Shown here in pieces: positions 27,165 to 38,900 of a DNA stretch of 64,000 bases. The notes beneath the pieces were generated by a model, which was not told the DNA's origin, ran no database searches, and saw only the letters and a program-made list of their open reading frames with translations. Both the position numbers and the translations under genes were made by a program. Numbering within the stretch: the stretch's first letter is position 1; every line of letters begins with the position of its first letter. The stretch covers positions 5,950,402 to 6,014,401 of the forward strand of contig NZ_CP036264.1 of assembly GCF_008035925.1 (NCBI RefSeq). Reading direction: 5' to 3'. The stretch is from Stieleria maiorica (GTDB taxonomy: Bacteria > Planctomycetota > Planctomycetia > Pirellulales > Pirellulaceae).

Positions 27165-28709
27165 CTACCGCAACGCCCGGTTGTATTGGATTCGGAAAGC
27201 TCCGTCGTATTGACGTTCGTTGGAGGTGACGGGGAAGGCGTAGGCGGCGGTGAGGTGGGTGTGGAGACCGAATTCGAAGGTGGTGGCCAGGACGGCGCTA
27301 GTAATGCTGGTCGTGCCGCTGAAGTTTCCGAGTTGCAAGTTTCCCGCTGAGACGCTGCCGGCATCGTCGAGTGAAGTGGTTTGATGGACTTCCAAGGTGG
27401 GGATGATGGCGGTCAGGTAATCGGCCTGGTCGTTGCGGTAGGCGAAGCAGCCCACGGCAAGATCGGCAAACAGGTAGCTGGGATCGCTGATCGATCCGGC
27501 TTGCTGGAGCCCGTTGCCGTCGGGGTTCAAGTACACGGTGTTGTCGCTGGTGGCGAAGCTGAACTGCGTGAATCCCTGCGCGAACCATTTGTCGCCGGGC
27601 ATGTACAGTCCTCCCAAAAACGGCTGGATCTGGACGGAGTCGTTGGCGACTCGCAGCAGTGGACTGCCGTTGCTCAAGTTGATCTCGATGGATTCCGCGC
27701 TTGGCAGGGCCAGACCGAGGCCGCCGGAGATGGCATAGTTGGTGCTTTCAAGCAGCAACGTCTTGAAGTACATCATCACGTTGCCGACTTTGGCATCCGA
27801 GTTGGTGGACAGACTCCTTCCATCTGCCGTGATATTCGTGGCCGCGTCCGCTACAAAGGGAAGTCGCACCTCGAAGGAGACGAGCTGGTTCAGGAATGAC
27901 TTTTCGAAACCGGGTGTGAAACGGCTCAGTCCTCCTCCCCCGTACGCCACATCGCCGATGTAGCTGTAGCGGAAGAAGACGCGGTCTTGCGGCAGGACGC
28001 TTCCGCCTTCGGCGATCTTCAACGAGCCCACGCTGCCATTGGCCGCATCGGCGATTGCGGTGTCGACGTTGATGACGTGGTCGTAGAAGTAGTATGCATC
28101 CAAGTCTTCGCCGCCATTGAGCGAGTCTCCCCCGCCTTGAATCATCGCCCCCGAGGCTGATGAGTTGTAGACGGTGGTTCCGGCGACGGTGTTTCGGCTT
28201 TGGAAGATCGAGTCGACCGCGGCAGCATAGGTTCCGCTCGGCGTTTGCAGCAAAACGATATCATAGCCCTGCGGCGTCGAAGCCAATTGGGACTGGATTT
28301 GCGAGATCGTGTCACTTGTCGTCAGTGACGCATTTGCGGAAATCGTGCCGGCCAGCGTGACGCCGGGAAGCGTGCCGCCGCCCCGGAAAATCGACTGAGC
28401 TTGCTGGACGGACATCAAAGACGTGTCGAAAATTCCGACCGGTCCGGATTCGGAAATCGACATGATGCTGTTGCCTGGAGGTAATGTCGCGGGTGCGTCC
28501 AGGTCGTCGGCGTAGACGAACAACCGATCAAAAGACGCGCTGCCCCGAGCGCGAATGTTACTGCCGCCGAAGAAATCCCCGACCATCGCAGGAAGACGAT
28601 CGCGCAGCGAAGGGCAAGTGCTGTTGCCATCGCCAGCATCGACGCTTGTCATGGCAAGCTGGAAGCAGCAAACCGCGCATAGCAGTAACCCATTGCGTGA
28701 AACTCTCAC
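27165..28709 (-). CDS. Putative outer-membrane beta-barrel protein
   Basis: 514 residues. The GTG at 28709 is chosen because GAGGAG lies 6 bases upstream and it is followed at once by a signal peptide (GLLLCAVCCFQLAMTSVDA); the frame is open to 28781. The mature protein is rich in Gly, Ser, Asn and aromatic residues with alternating hydrophobic strands, for example RVFFRYSYIGDVAYGGGGL, VMMYFKTLLLESTNYAISGG and TTFEFGLHTHLTAAYAF. It ends in a strand (YDGAFRIQYNRALR), all typical of planctomycete barrel-like outer-membrane proteins. A low-complexity Ala/Ser/Thr-rich region lies near 80-190. It has no operon partner; specific function is unknown. Confidence 0.65.
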   Translation of the reverse strand: MRVSRNGLLLCAVCCFQLAMTSVDAGDGNSTCPSLRDRLPAMVGDFFGGSNIRARGSASFDRLFVYADDLDAPATLPPGNSIMSISESGPVGIFDTSLMSVQQAQSIFRGGGTLPGVTLAGTISANASLTTSDTISQIQSQLASTPQGYDIVLLQTPSGTYAAAVDSIFQSRNTVAGTTVYNSSASGAMIQGGGDSLNGGEDLDAYYFYDHVINVDTAIADAANGSVGSLKIAEGGSVLPQDRVFFRYSYIGDVAYGGGGLSRFTPGFEKSFLNQLVSFEVRLPFVADAATNITADGRSLSTNSDAKVGNVMMYFKTLLLESTNYAISGGLGLALPSAESIEINLSNGSPLLRVANDSVQIQPFLGGLYMPGDKWFAQGFTQFSFATSDNTVYLNPDGNGLQQAGSISDPSYLFADLAVGCFAYRNDQADYLTAIIPTLEVHQTTSLDDAGSVSAGNLQLGNFSGTTSITSAVLATTFEFGLHTHLTAAYAFPVTSNERQYDGAFRIQYNRALR

Positions 28710-29169
28710 CGATCGCTCCTCAACAATAGAGACAGACACCACCCTGCGGAGAGGTATCGGCCGCCCATTCGGACCGATCAAAGCGGTTGCCCGGCCTGGA
28801 GTGGAAGAACATCCAGAACGAGCGGATCAATCGGAATAGCCGCTAAAGGTTCACTGTTGCTAGCATCGCCGCGGGTTTTGCTCCGAGGCATCATTGGCCG
28901 GGTTGCGCTTGAGATGGCAGAAAAATGGGGGAGTCGGGAATTGTATCGACAGGAGAATTGCTGACAAGAAAATGTGATGCGGGAAACGAATTGACATGAT
29001 CGATTACGAGGGTCGCAGAATTCGATTCCTTCTTCCCAAGGAGCCTCCGCAGATTTTCCTGTCATCCATTTTCTTGTCTCACTTTCGGTTCCATAGTTCG
29101 TCGCGGCGCAACAGGATTTCCCTGCCTATCGCCACCTTCTCCACTTCTGCGGCGTCTGCATATTTACAA
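28710..29169. other. Intergenic stretch upstream of the barrel-protein gene
   Basis: 460 bases containing the presumed promoter of the minus-strand barrel gene. No coding frame with family resemblance and no repeat was noticed. Confidence 0.45.
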
Positions 29170-29745
29170 TCAACTTGAGTGGTTCGATTTCCGTGGGTCC
29201 GGATAGCCTCGCTGCATCGCTAATTTGACAAGCCGAAGTTCGCTGCGAATCAGACAGGCACACTGAATGGTCTTGAACCAAACTTCTGTGTTGCATGTGG
29301 TTTTCTGTGGAGCACAGAAGATCGTTGTGCCCGAAGGCAGGTGTGTCTTCGCCATCATCCAGGCGCGTGACATATGCCAATCGCTGGTGATCAGCGCTAC
29401 CGAGCATGGCTTTGAGTGATCGTGTCGCGATCGAATGATCTTGGCACACTCAAGCATATTCTGCTGCGTCGTCCGGGAGGCCTCTTCCAGTAAGAGTCGG
29501 ATGGGAGCGACACCTGCATCGAGTGCAATGGCCTCCATGATTTCCGCTTCACTCCGGCCAGACGTGCCCGTCGCCCCGCCGGACAGAATCAGCGTGCCTA
29601 CTCGTTCGCTGCGAACCAATTCGATCGCACCGCGAATCCGAAACTCCATCTCGGACCGAAACTTACACCCAAAGACGATTCCAAAGTCCGAATACTGAAA
29701 CAGATCTGCAGAGCGGAAAACATCACGCTCACCAAGCTGGTTCAT
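29170..29745 (-). CDS. DUF218 (YdcF/ElyC-like) protein
   Basis: 191 residues from the minus-strand ATG at 29745, with GAGGG about 8 bases upstream. The DUF218 pattern is clear: GIVFGCKF at the first strand, RIRGAIELVRSERVGTLILSGGATG near 35-60, SEAEIMEAIALDAGV, the acidic-helix motif EEASRTTQQNMLECAKII near 87-105, and VALITSDWHMSRAW near 117-130. These proteins have a Rossmann-like fold and are linked to envelope or nucleotide metabolism (ElyC, SanA, YdcF). No membrane segment is seen. No operon partner is visible: the next minus-strand gene upstream ends 241 bases away. Confidence 0.8.
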   Translation of the reverse strand: MNQLGERDVFRSADLFQYSDFGIVFGCKFRSEMEFRIRGAIELVRSERVGTLILSGGATGTSGRSEAEIMEAIALDAGVAPIRLLLEEASRTTQQNMLECAKIIRSRHDHSKPCSVALITSDWHMSRAWMMAKTHLPSGTTIFCAPQKTTCNTEVWFKTIQCACLIRSELRLVKLAMQRGYPDPRKSNHSS

Positions 29746-29904
29746 GTCCGGCCCTCACAGTTTGTAGATTTCAACTACGACGCATTGCACGCGAATAGGG
29801 TAGAATTGAGTCCTGGAACCTTTGACTTTCCGTACGCGGCATTTCGGACCTCGGTTTCCAACATTCGCATCTCGACAATACGATGTTACAAGCTTAGATC
29901 TCCC

Positions 29905-29978
29905 AATAACCCCCCCTTCCCCTTTTCCTCGTCTCCTCGTCCATCGCTTCCCCTTTTCCACGTCTCCCCTTTCCTCGT
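29905..29978. other. Pyrimidine-rich low-complexity tract 3' of the giant gene
   Basis: A strongly C/T-biased run on the plus strand (A/G on the minus strand) built of units such as CCCTTTTCC and GTCTCCTCGTC. It begins 9 bases after the stop of the giant minus-strand gene. Such a purine tract in the transcript could form a triplex or act as a pause site; it has no terminator hairpin. Confidence 0.5.
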
Positions 29979-29986
29979 TCATTGAA

Positions 29987-32900
29987 TTAATCGTGGGTAA
30001 CAGACAGGAAACTGCAGGCAAGTGGTACGATTCCCACCGAAGGTGGTCCTACAGCATCAACTACCGTAAAGCCCGCCCTGCCTAGGAGGAGGTAAATCTC
30101 TGGGAGAGTCGGGCTTCCAAGCAACTCAAGGGTAATTGGGGCAAAGGCTAACGCTGCGCCCCCGATCAAAGCACCAGCACTGGCTGTAGCGATTACTTCT
30201 ACTGTCATAAGGTCATACACGGAATTTGGCTGTATGCACGCAAAGGCGAAACCAAATGTCAATGTCCCACCGAGTATCGCTCCAACTGCAAAAAGGCTGC
30301 CAAATGCTCCCCATTCCGAGATAGAGGCTAATCCAGATGGGTCGGTCGCATTCAATGGGGAATTGGAAGCAAACGTATACAGTCGCAATTCCCCTCCTGA
30401 AAATCCGATCGGGTCTTGGCTTGTAAACCCGCCGATGAAAGGATCGTAGTGCCGGGCTCTGAAGAAATGGAGCCCCGTGGTACCGACGGCCTCCCGACCT
30501 TGGAAGCCATATCGATCTCCATCCTCGAAGGCGACCGTAAGATAAGCCAGCCCGAATGCGCCCCACTCGGAGTGTGAAGCAATACTGCCGTCGGAAGAAG
30601 AGTAGTCGCGTATCGAATGTTGGCGATCAGTCATGTACCAAACGATATCTTCATCACTGCCTATGCGTGCAATTATTTGGTCAATTCGACTTCCATAGAA
30701 GTAACGGGTCGGTGCACGCTTTGTTCCATTGAAGTCTGCCCATCCGTGGTCACCATTGAATACCATCAGGTCGGTTTGCGTATGTGCCGATCCAACAACA
30801 TCGACATCAACTATTTCAGCGATCCGTCGACCAAACGCATCGAAGTCGTGTGCAGTTCGACTTAGCAGAACTGCCCCTGGGGATTGACTATAGGGATCGC
30901 CAGGATCGCTGCTCCAATCATCGACTTGGACTAGTCGGTTGTGGTGGTCGTATGTGAGTATTCGTGTCTCGTCGGAAGCTAATGCGATCCGCTTGACCTG
31001 ATTTCCTTCCCCGTCGTATTCGTAGTTGTAAATTCCGTCGCTTTTGAGTTGGTTGGCGGTATCGGTGGTGTAGGTTCGTTCTTCGGTACCGACTATTGAG
31101 TGGGTTCGGTTACCGTTGGCGTCGTATTCGTAGTGCTCGTCGTCTTGAGTGTCGAAGTCGGCGAAGGTGAGTTGGCCAGTGAGGTCGTACTGGTAGTCGA
31201 TCGTTTGTTCGTATTGCGTTTCTTGGTGGGTTCGGGCTTCGTGGACCAGCAGGCCTGAGAAGTCGTAGTCGTAGTCGTATCCGGCGAGGAGTTCGTCGGT
31301 GGCGTTTAGGTGGGTGAGCAGGTTGGACTTGCCGGTGGTGTCGTAGGTTCGTTCGGTGCGACCGACGAGGTTGGCAGGGTCGGAGTCGAGGTCGCTGTAG
31401 CGGAAGACGTCGCTTTCGCGGCCGGCTGCGGTGTAGAGGAAATCGACTCGGACCGGATCGACGTCGGGGTCTTCGCTTGTTGGAACGTCGGCGTCGTACC
31501 AGCGGCGGATGGCGAGCCGGTTGCGCTCGTCGTATTCCGAGGCGACGGTCACGCCCGCGTCGTCTTGGGTCTCGATGACGTTGCCTTGGGCGTCGTACTG
31601 GTACGTCAAAATCACTCGCGGCAGGTCGAGCGTGCCTTCGGGGTTGTTGTCGACGCTGGTCAGGCGATTAAGTGCGTCGTAGGTATGGACGTAATGACTG
31701 TTCACGTCCTGGGCCGTCAGCATGTTGCCGAGCGCGTCGTAAGTGAACGCGAGTGTGTTGACCAACGCCAGTGGATCCGTCGAATGTTCCGCTTCGTTAT
31801 ACCAGCGTTCTTCTGTCAGGCGACCCGAGTGGTCATAATCGAACTCGCGACGGCGTCCGTTGCGGTCGATCATCTCGATCTGGTTGCCTTCACCGTCGTA
31901 GGCGAAGGCTCGAACGTGCTCGGCGCCGGTGTTGGCAGCGAGGTCCGCGCCGCTGGGCGTCTCAAGCAATGCGATCGCTGCGTCGATGGTTAGGTTTTCG
32001 TTGTAGAACGGATCACGCTCTTCGACGACGCGGTTAAGTTCGTCGTAAACCCAAGTGGTGATGTTGCCGACGGGATCTTGCAGCAGGATACGATTGTCGT
32101 TTGCGTCGTAGCGGAATTCGACCACTCCGCGGGCTTCGCCCTTGCGGTTTTCAAAACGCTCGGTCGTCGAGTTCCACCAGGCTTCGGCGTCAATCTGGCG
32201 TATCAATCGGTCCTTCGCGTCGTACTCGTAGTCCGTGATGCGGCTCTTTCGATCGGCAACCGGTGTTGCCGGTGTATCGTTCGGAGATTCTGGATTTACG
32301 ATGATTTCCCAGTCCAATAGATGTCCGTCGTAGACGCTGCGGACGATTGTGGGCGGATGGTTGGGATCGCCTTCGAGGCCGGTCTGCTGTTCGATGACTC
32401 GTCCGGCTTTGTCGTAGAATGTCTTGCGGTATTCCACCAAGGTGCCGTCGGCTTCGTGCGTCGACTCTTCGGTGACCTGGCCAAATTGGTTGTACTGGAA
32501 TGTTTGATAGGTACCATCGGCGAAGGTGGCCTTGGACGGTGAACCGCAGGGGCAGGCGTCGGTGTAGTCATAGACGGTTGTGTTGCCGTTAAAATCCGTG
32601 AACGATGCTCGGCGACCTTCATCGTCGTAGGTGAACGAAGACGTGTTGTCTTCTGCGTTCTTGATCCGGATCAAATTTCCCGCGCGGTCGTAGTTAAATG
32701 CCGTGACGTGACCGAGCGGGTTCGTGATCGACTTCACTCGATTGCCGTTATCGTAGGAGAACAACGTCACAATCGGTTCGGCGAAAGGATTGGCTTCGCT
32801 GCCCCGTTCAGTGATTTTGGTCACATTTCCACGAGCATCAAATTCTTGGTCAGTGATGAAGCCACGGCGGTCGACAATCCGTGTCTCCGCATCCGGATTT

Positions 32901-35900
32901 CTAGAGTCGCCATACTCCCGAAGCGTTGCCAAGCCAAGTGGATCGATCTCTTGTAGCACGTTTCCGCGGTCGTCGTAGATCAACGTCGTGGCATTACCGT
33001 TGCCGTCGCGGACCACGCCGGTGTTTTGATCGGTTTGAAAATCTCGCTCGTCGACGCGATTGCCCAACGCATCAACGACGCCTTTGAATTCATACAATCG
33101 TGTTTCGGCGTCCTGTTCGTAGACCGCTTCCATTACTTTGCGGCCCAGAGAATCGTAGGCATTGTCCAGATAGTGAGGCGGCGTTTGGCGATACTCATAG
33201 CGGGTTTTTAGATCAATTTGATTGGTAACCTCTACCAGATCACCTTTCAGATCGTATTCGTAGCTAATCCTCTCGCCGGCCGGGTCGATTACAGATGTGA
33301 TGCGTCCACGATGATCGCGGATAAACTGGATGGATTCTCCGGACGTATGCGAGATGCCGTCTTCAGTGAATGTGACCACGTTTCCGTTGCGGTCCGTGAC
33401 CGTTTGAAGACCGGTGAATTGGTTGTACCGGTACTTGGTGCCATCTTTGGTCGTCAAGGTGTAGACGTCAGGATTGATCCCGCCGCCCAAGGCTCCCAGA
33501 ATGCCTCCGACTGCGACACTGGTGGTGTCAATGGTCAGTGTGTCGTAGACGCCCTCGTCCGGCGTAAAGACCGGCCGAGCGGTCGTGCCGAACCAGCTGG
33601 CTTGAAGGTCGGTCAGGTTGTAGGTGAAACCGATGCGCTGGCCATCTGGGTTGGTCAAATAGACTTTGGTCACGCCCGGTACAAATTTGTCGTTGCCTCC
33701 GTTGAAGGCTGATCCGCTACCGATCGCGGTGGCTTCGAAAATACGTGCGTCTTGGACACCGAGCTTCCATCCGTACCCAAAGTCGCCGGATTCGGTGGCT
33801 TCCAATGTGTCATAAACACGTGTGACTTCGATCGGGATTCCGGAGAGCGGAATCGTAAGGTCAGTCAGCTGCAATTGGAAATTTCCGGTCTGAACGCTGC
33901 CTTCGACGTACACCATTGTCGGCTGGACGTAGCCGCGTCCGTTGCTGTCGAATGCGGTGACGATGATCGCGTAGGCATCGTTACTGACCAATGCCGGATC
34001 AAATACCGCTAACTCGCCCGCCCTGACTTCACTGGACGAGCGTTTGATCAGCACCCAGTCCGGGTCATCTATGTCGATATTTGCCAGAGAGACTCGGTCG
34101 GCACGGGCGTAGCGCACATCGTAGTACCAAAAATTGCCTTCGGGATCGTAGGCACTTCCCTCTATCAGTGTGGCGTTGCTGATGCGTTTGCCCAGCACGG
34201 GTTTGGTGATTTCGACGACGGGTTCACCCGCGTCGGACGGATCGGGATCGGGACGTGTCGGAAACCCCGGCTCACTTTCTTTGGGCGGATTGTTGCTCGA
34301 CGGATTGACCACGGTGATGGTCGCGGACGTCGATCCCTCCAAGCCTGCGGCATCGTTGGCGTACGCTGTCAAAGAAATGTCACCTGTCGCAATCGTCGGC
34401 AATCTAACCAGCCCAAACGCGTCGAGTGTTACCGGTCGACCGTCGACTAATAGTCGAATGTCTGTGACTGCGACATTGTCGGTTGCCGTGACTCGCACCC
34501 GGTAGTCGGCCCCCAAATCGACCTGCGCCGTTCCTCGATGGGCTTGATCTCCGACGATCACCACCAGGTCGACTGCCGGTGGCTGGGTGTCATCGTTAAT
34601 GGTGATCGTCCAGTCTTGCGAATCCGGTTGGCCCCGGTTGTCAGTCACAATGACCGTGACATCGACCGAATCATTTGCGAATCCTGTCGTCTCCCAAAGA
34701 ATTCTTCCCTTGTTATCAATGGACATTCCCGCTGGAGCCGAGTCGCCGAGGCTCCAGGTCAGCGGGTCTCGATCGGGGTCTTCAGCGGCGACGGTATACC
34801 GGTACGTCGCGCCACGAGTGACCTGGGTATTGGGCGCCGATGTAATCGATGGCGGCTGATTGGTGATGACCGACAGCACGTAACCTTGGGTGCTGGTCGC
34901 GCCAAACTGATCGATGGCAAGAATCGAAATCAACGGCGTCCCAATATCGCTTTCCGTGGGCGTCCATGTCACCAAACCATCATTGATCTCCATCCCAGCT
35001 GGCGAACCGTCCGCCAATGCAATCGTCACGTTGTCACCATCCGCGTCAATCGCCCGGACTTGGTATTGGTAAAGCGAGCCGACCTCGGAATTGAAGACCG
35101 GAGCACTGGTGATAATTGGAGCACGGTTGCCCTTGGTCGGTCCGTCGGGGTTATTGGGGTCAACGGGTGCATCCGCCGAATTGACGACGAGCGTGTAGGA
35201 TTGCGTGCCGAATCCGAGTTCGTCGCGGACTTCAACCAACACGTCATGGCTGCCGATTTGTCCGGAATTCGGCGTCCAGCGAATCACGCCGTTCGATTCA
35301 TCGATCGACATGCCTGCTGGCGCGTTGACAAGCCGCCACCGCAGCGAGTCATTCTCGAAATCTTCGCCTCGTGCCGGGTACAGGTAGATTCTGTCAGACA
35401 GCGCAACCGTCGGGGGCACGGAGACAATTGCCGGCGCAAGATTGTTACAGCCGACATGTATCGTAAACCGCTGAGTGGCATGGCCCAGGAAAATATCGTT
35501 TGCGGTCAGAACGACTTGGTGTGATCCCAGTTGCTGGTCGTCGGGCAACCAGCGGATCTTGCCAGAAACCGCATCAATCGACATGCCGCGTGGCGCGACC
35601 GTTAGATTCCAAGTGATGGAATCGCCGTCTGGGTCCTTCGCCGAGGGATCATAGGCGTAGGATTGATCCAAGACGGCTGCAATCGGAGGAACGGAGTTAA
35701 TGGATGGAGCAAGATTCGTGTCGACGGAGACGATGCCCAAACGAAAGGGTTGTCGTTTTTCGCCACCGCGCCCGTCCGAAACGATCACATCGACCGCAAC
35801 CGATGTGTCAGTGTCCAATGGTGGCGTCCAGGTGACCAGCCCATCGGATGTGATTTGCATTCCTTGGGGGGAAGCTCCGAGGGCATAGGTCAGTGCCTCG

Positions 35901-38900
35901 CCATCAGGATCAAACGCGGAAACTCGGTAGGACCAAGGCAAGCCGTGGCGAGCCTTGAGACGCGGCGTCGACGTAATTTCTGGAAACCGATTTACCGTGG
36001 CGGCGTCAAGTAAGTCGATCGACCATTGCTGAACGGTTTCGCCGCCCCGGCAATCCCGAGCGACCACGCGAATGAACGTGTCAGCATCGGCTGCGTCAAA
36101 AGGAACACTCCAAGTCAGTCGATGGAACGATTCAACGATCTTTTCATCTGAATTCTCCAGCTCAACAGGTTCGATTGTCATACCAACGGGCATCATTCCG
36201 TCAATCTCGAAGGTAATCGGATCACCGTCGGCATCTTGGGCGGTCAGCTCGTACTGGTAAGTGGCGCCTCGGACTGCTGTGCGGACTGGCTGCGATGTGA
36301 TCACCGGCGCGACATTCGGATCATCCACCGAAATGCTGAACGACTGCACATTGGATCCACCGCGTCCGTCGGTGACCTGCACTAGGACCTCGTGGGTGCC
36401 AACCTGTTCAAACGAAGGCTGCCAGACCATTGCTCCCAAGCTCGGATGAATGGTCATGCCGGCAGGTGCGACCGGCAACTGGAAGGTTAAAGGATCCTTG
36501 TCAGGGTCTGTCGCGGACACGTTGTATCGATATAGTGCTCCAACCACGTTTGCGGTCACCGGTTGAGACTGAATCGCGGGACGGCGGTTGGGACCGTCAG
36601 AGAGCTTTCGATTTGTAAAATCGACGTCTGAAACCACATGGTTGCGTGCAACGTGGACGGAGTAGCCATCGGCAATGGTGTAGTCAGGGACGACAGACAG
36701 TCCGGCGGCGATAGGAATTTGTGTGTCGCCGATGACGGTCGCGATCGGTCCGTTGAGGTCGATCTCCAAAAGCAACGACTGACTACCGGAGGTGAACAAA
36801 TCGTATGTGGTGGCAAAGATGGTTCCGTCACGATCAACGTCTAGGCCGATGACGCTGTACTCTAGGCCGCCGAGATTCGTCACCGCCTTGGTGAGAGGGT
36901 CGTATACGCCAATTGAGAACGGCTGTGACAAATGGGTGAACAACAACCGACCATCGGGGAGGACCGCGAGCGAGTCGACATCGGTGAATTGAGCGCCGAA
37001 CACGGCCACTTCTGACCACTGCGAATTTTCCACGTCAATAATCGCGAGACGCTCTGCTTGCCCGTCCTGGTCAAGGGAAATTGCCGCGTAAAGATTGACA
37101 CCGTCGAAGGCCAACGCTTCAATGTTCTCCACGCCATCAAGCACGGCAACTTCGGTTGCAGTTCCGGTCTTGAGATCGAATCGGCTGACACGGTTGCTGT
37201 TGTGACCGAGGTAGGCCGTGTAGGGGGCGATGAACTCGAATGAGTCAGCCGGCAAACCGATCGAGGCAATTCGTACCGCCTGGCCGGTTTTTGGATCAAC
37301 TTCAAATACGTCGCCGTTGGCCTCGCTCATCGCGATCAAACGCGAACCGACAGGCCGTCCTGGATAGGTTTGCTCCCAGCCTTGCCGAGCCTCCTCACGA
37401 ACGGTGTAGCGTCCTTCGGCGAGATCGGTGAACGCGTAGTCCCCGTTCTGGTCGGTGATCGTAAAGCGTTCACCAGCGTCGCGGACACCATTTTGATTCT
37501 GGTCCAGGAAGATGGTCCATCCGCCAGGCCCTTCGTCAAAACTCGATTCTGCGATCACAACGGGATCAACATCGACCACCGTCTTTCGTCCCCGAATCTC
37601 TCCGCCGGCGGAAGACCGCACATTGATCGTAAAACGCTGTTCATCGAAACCTCCTCGGCCGTCTTCGACCCGAACGGTCACCGGATGTATGCCGATTGCG
37701 TCAGCAGAGAAAGTGCCTGTCACCAAGCCGTTGTCTGGATCAATCACTATTCCGTCGGGCCCGTCTAACAGCGAGTAGGACAGTGCATCCAGGTCCGGAT
37801 CGATTGCATCGACGTCGTATTGATAGAAGGCGGATGCGTCAATCGACCCGATCGCGCCAATAGCATTGATGTCAGCTTCGCCGCGTGTTTCGTCTGGAAG
37901 CACATCGGTCAAACGGACGAAACGAAAGACGCTGTTCGCGTCGACAAACGGACCAATGTCGATCCCGGTGGGCTGGCCTTTGACCGTGCCGAGATCGATC
38001 CAGTCGATGCCGTTTTCACTGATTTCGACTTGAAAGCTCTCAACGGCGCTACCGGCTTCGAAGATGTACAGATCCAGCCCCCCGGCGACATCCTGTTGAT
38101 CGACCAGATAGTTGTCGACGAACTCCACGACCAGAACGCCGTCTTTCCCAAGTTCAGTGCGTGTCCCGAATTCGCCATTGGGTTCTGGCGGTCCCAATGC
38201 ATTCTGAGGATTGTCATCGCCGACACCTGCGACATCCGGTCCCGGTTCATACCGAACGACGCGATCCGCGAAAGACAGATCACCTAGCGGGAATTCGATT
38301 CCGAAGTGGGTCGTCGGGTCGGACGTGATTTCTACGGCGCGCAATGCGAGGCCTGCTCCAAGCGTGATGCCCGCGTCATACACAGATCGAGTCATTGATG
38401 TTTTGGGATCGACGACGTAGACATTGGTCGAGGAACTATTGGCCGCGAGCAGACGCCCGTCGCTGGTGAATCCCAATCCGGTGACGACCATTCCTAGATC
38501 ACCAACCGCGGAGACCGTCTTCCTATCCAAATCGATTTGTATCAGCGTGTCGGATGCTGGGGGAGGACCCTGGAAAGCGGATCCAAAAAGATCTCCCGAC
38601 AATGGGTCAAAGGCCACATCGCCGTGAAATAACCACCCGGTATCGAACAACACCGTTGCCGCCCCGGTGCTGCGATCGACAAGATAGAGCTGAGAACTTT
38701 CGAAATCCGCCGCGATGATTCGTCCGTCAGGAAGGATCTCCAGCGAACTGGGAGCAGGCAATCCGGTCGCGCCAATAAAAGCTGTTTCTGCAGTTTCAAG
38801 GGATAGCTGATACAATCCGTCGGCATTGATGGCAAACGCTTCACCGGTTGAAGGGTCGATTGCGAGATCGCTAAGCTCCGAGACGGTGGTGCTGCCCACG

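Noticed and set aside
29755-30021. Possible small gene or immunity protein after the giant RHS gene
   Set aside because: The frame is made of the low-complexity purine tract and overlaps the end of the giant gene; no start signal or family.
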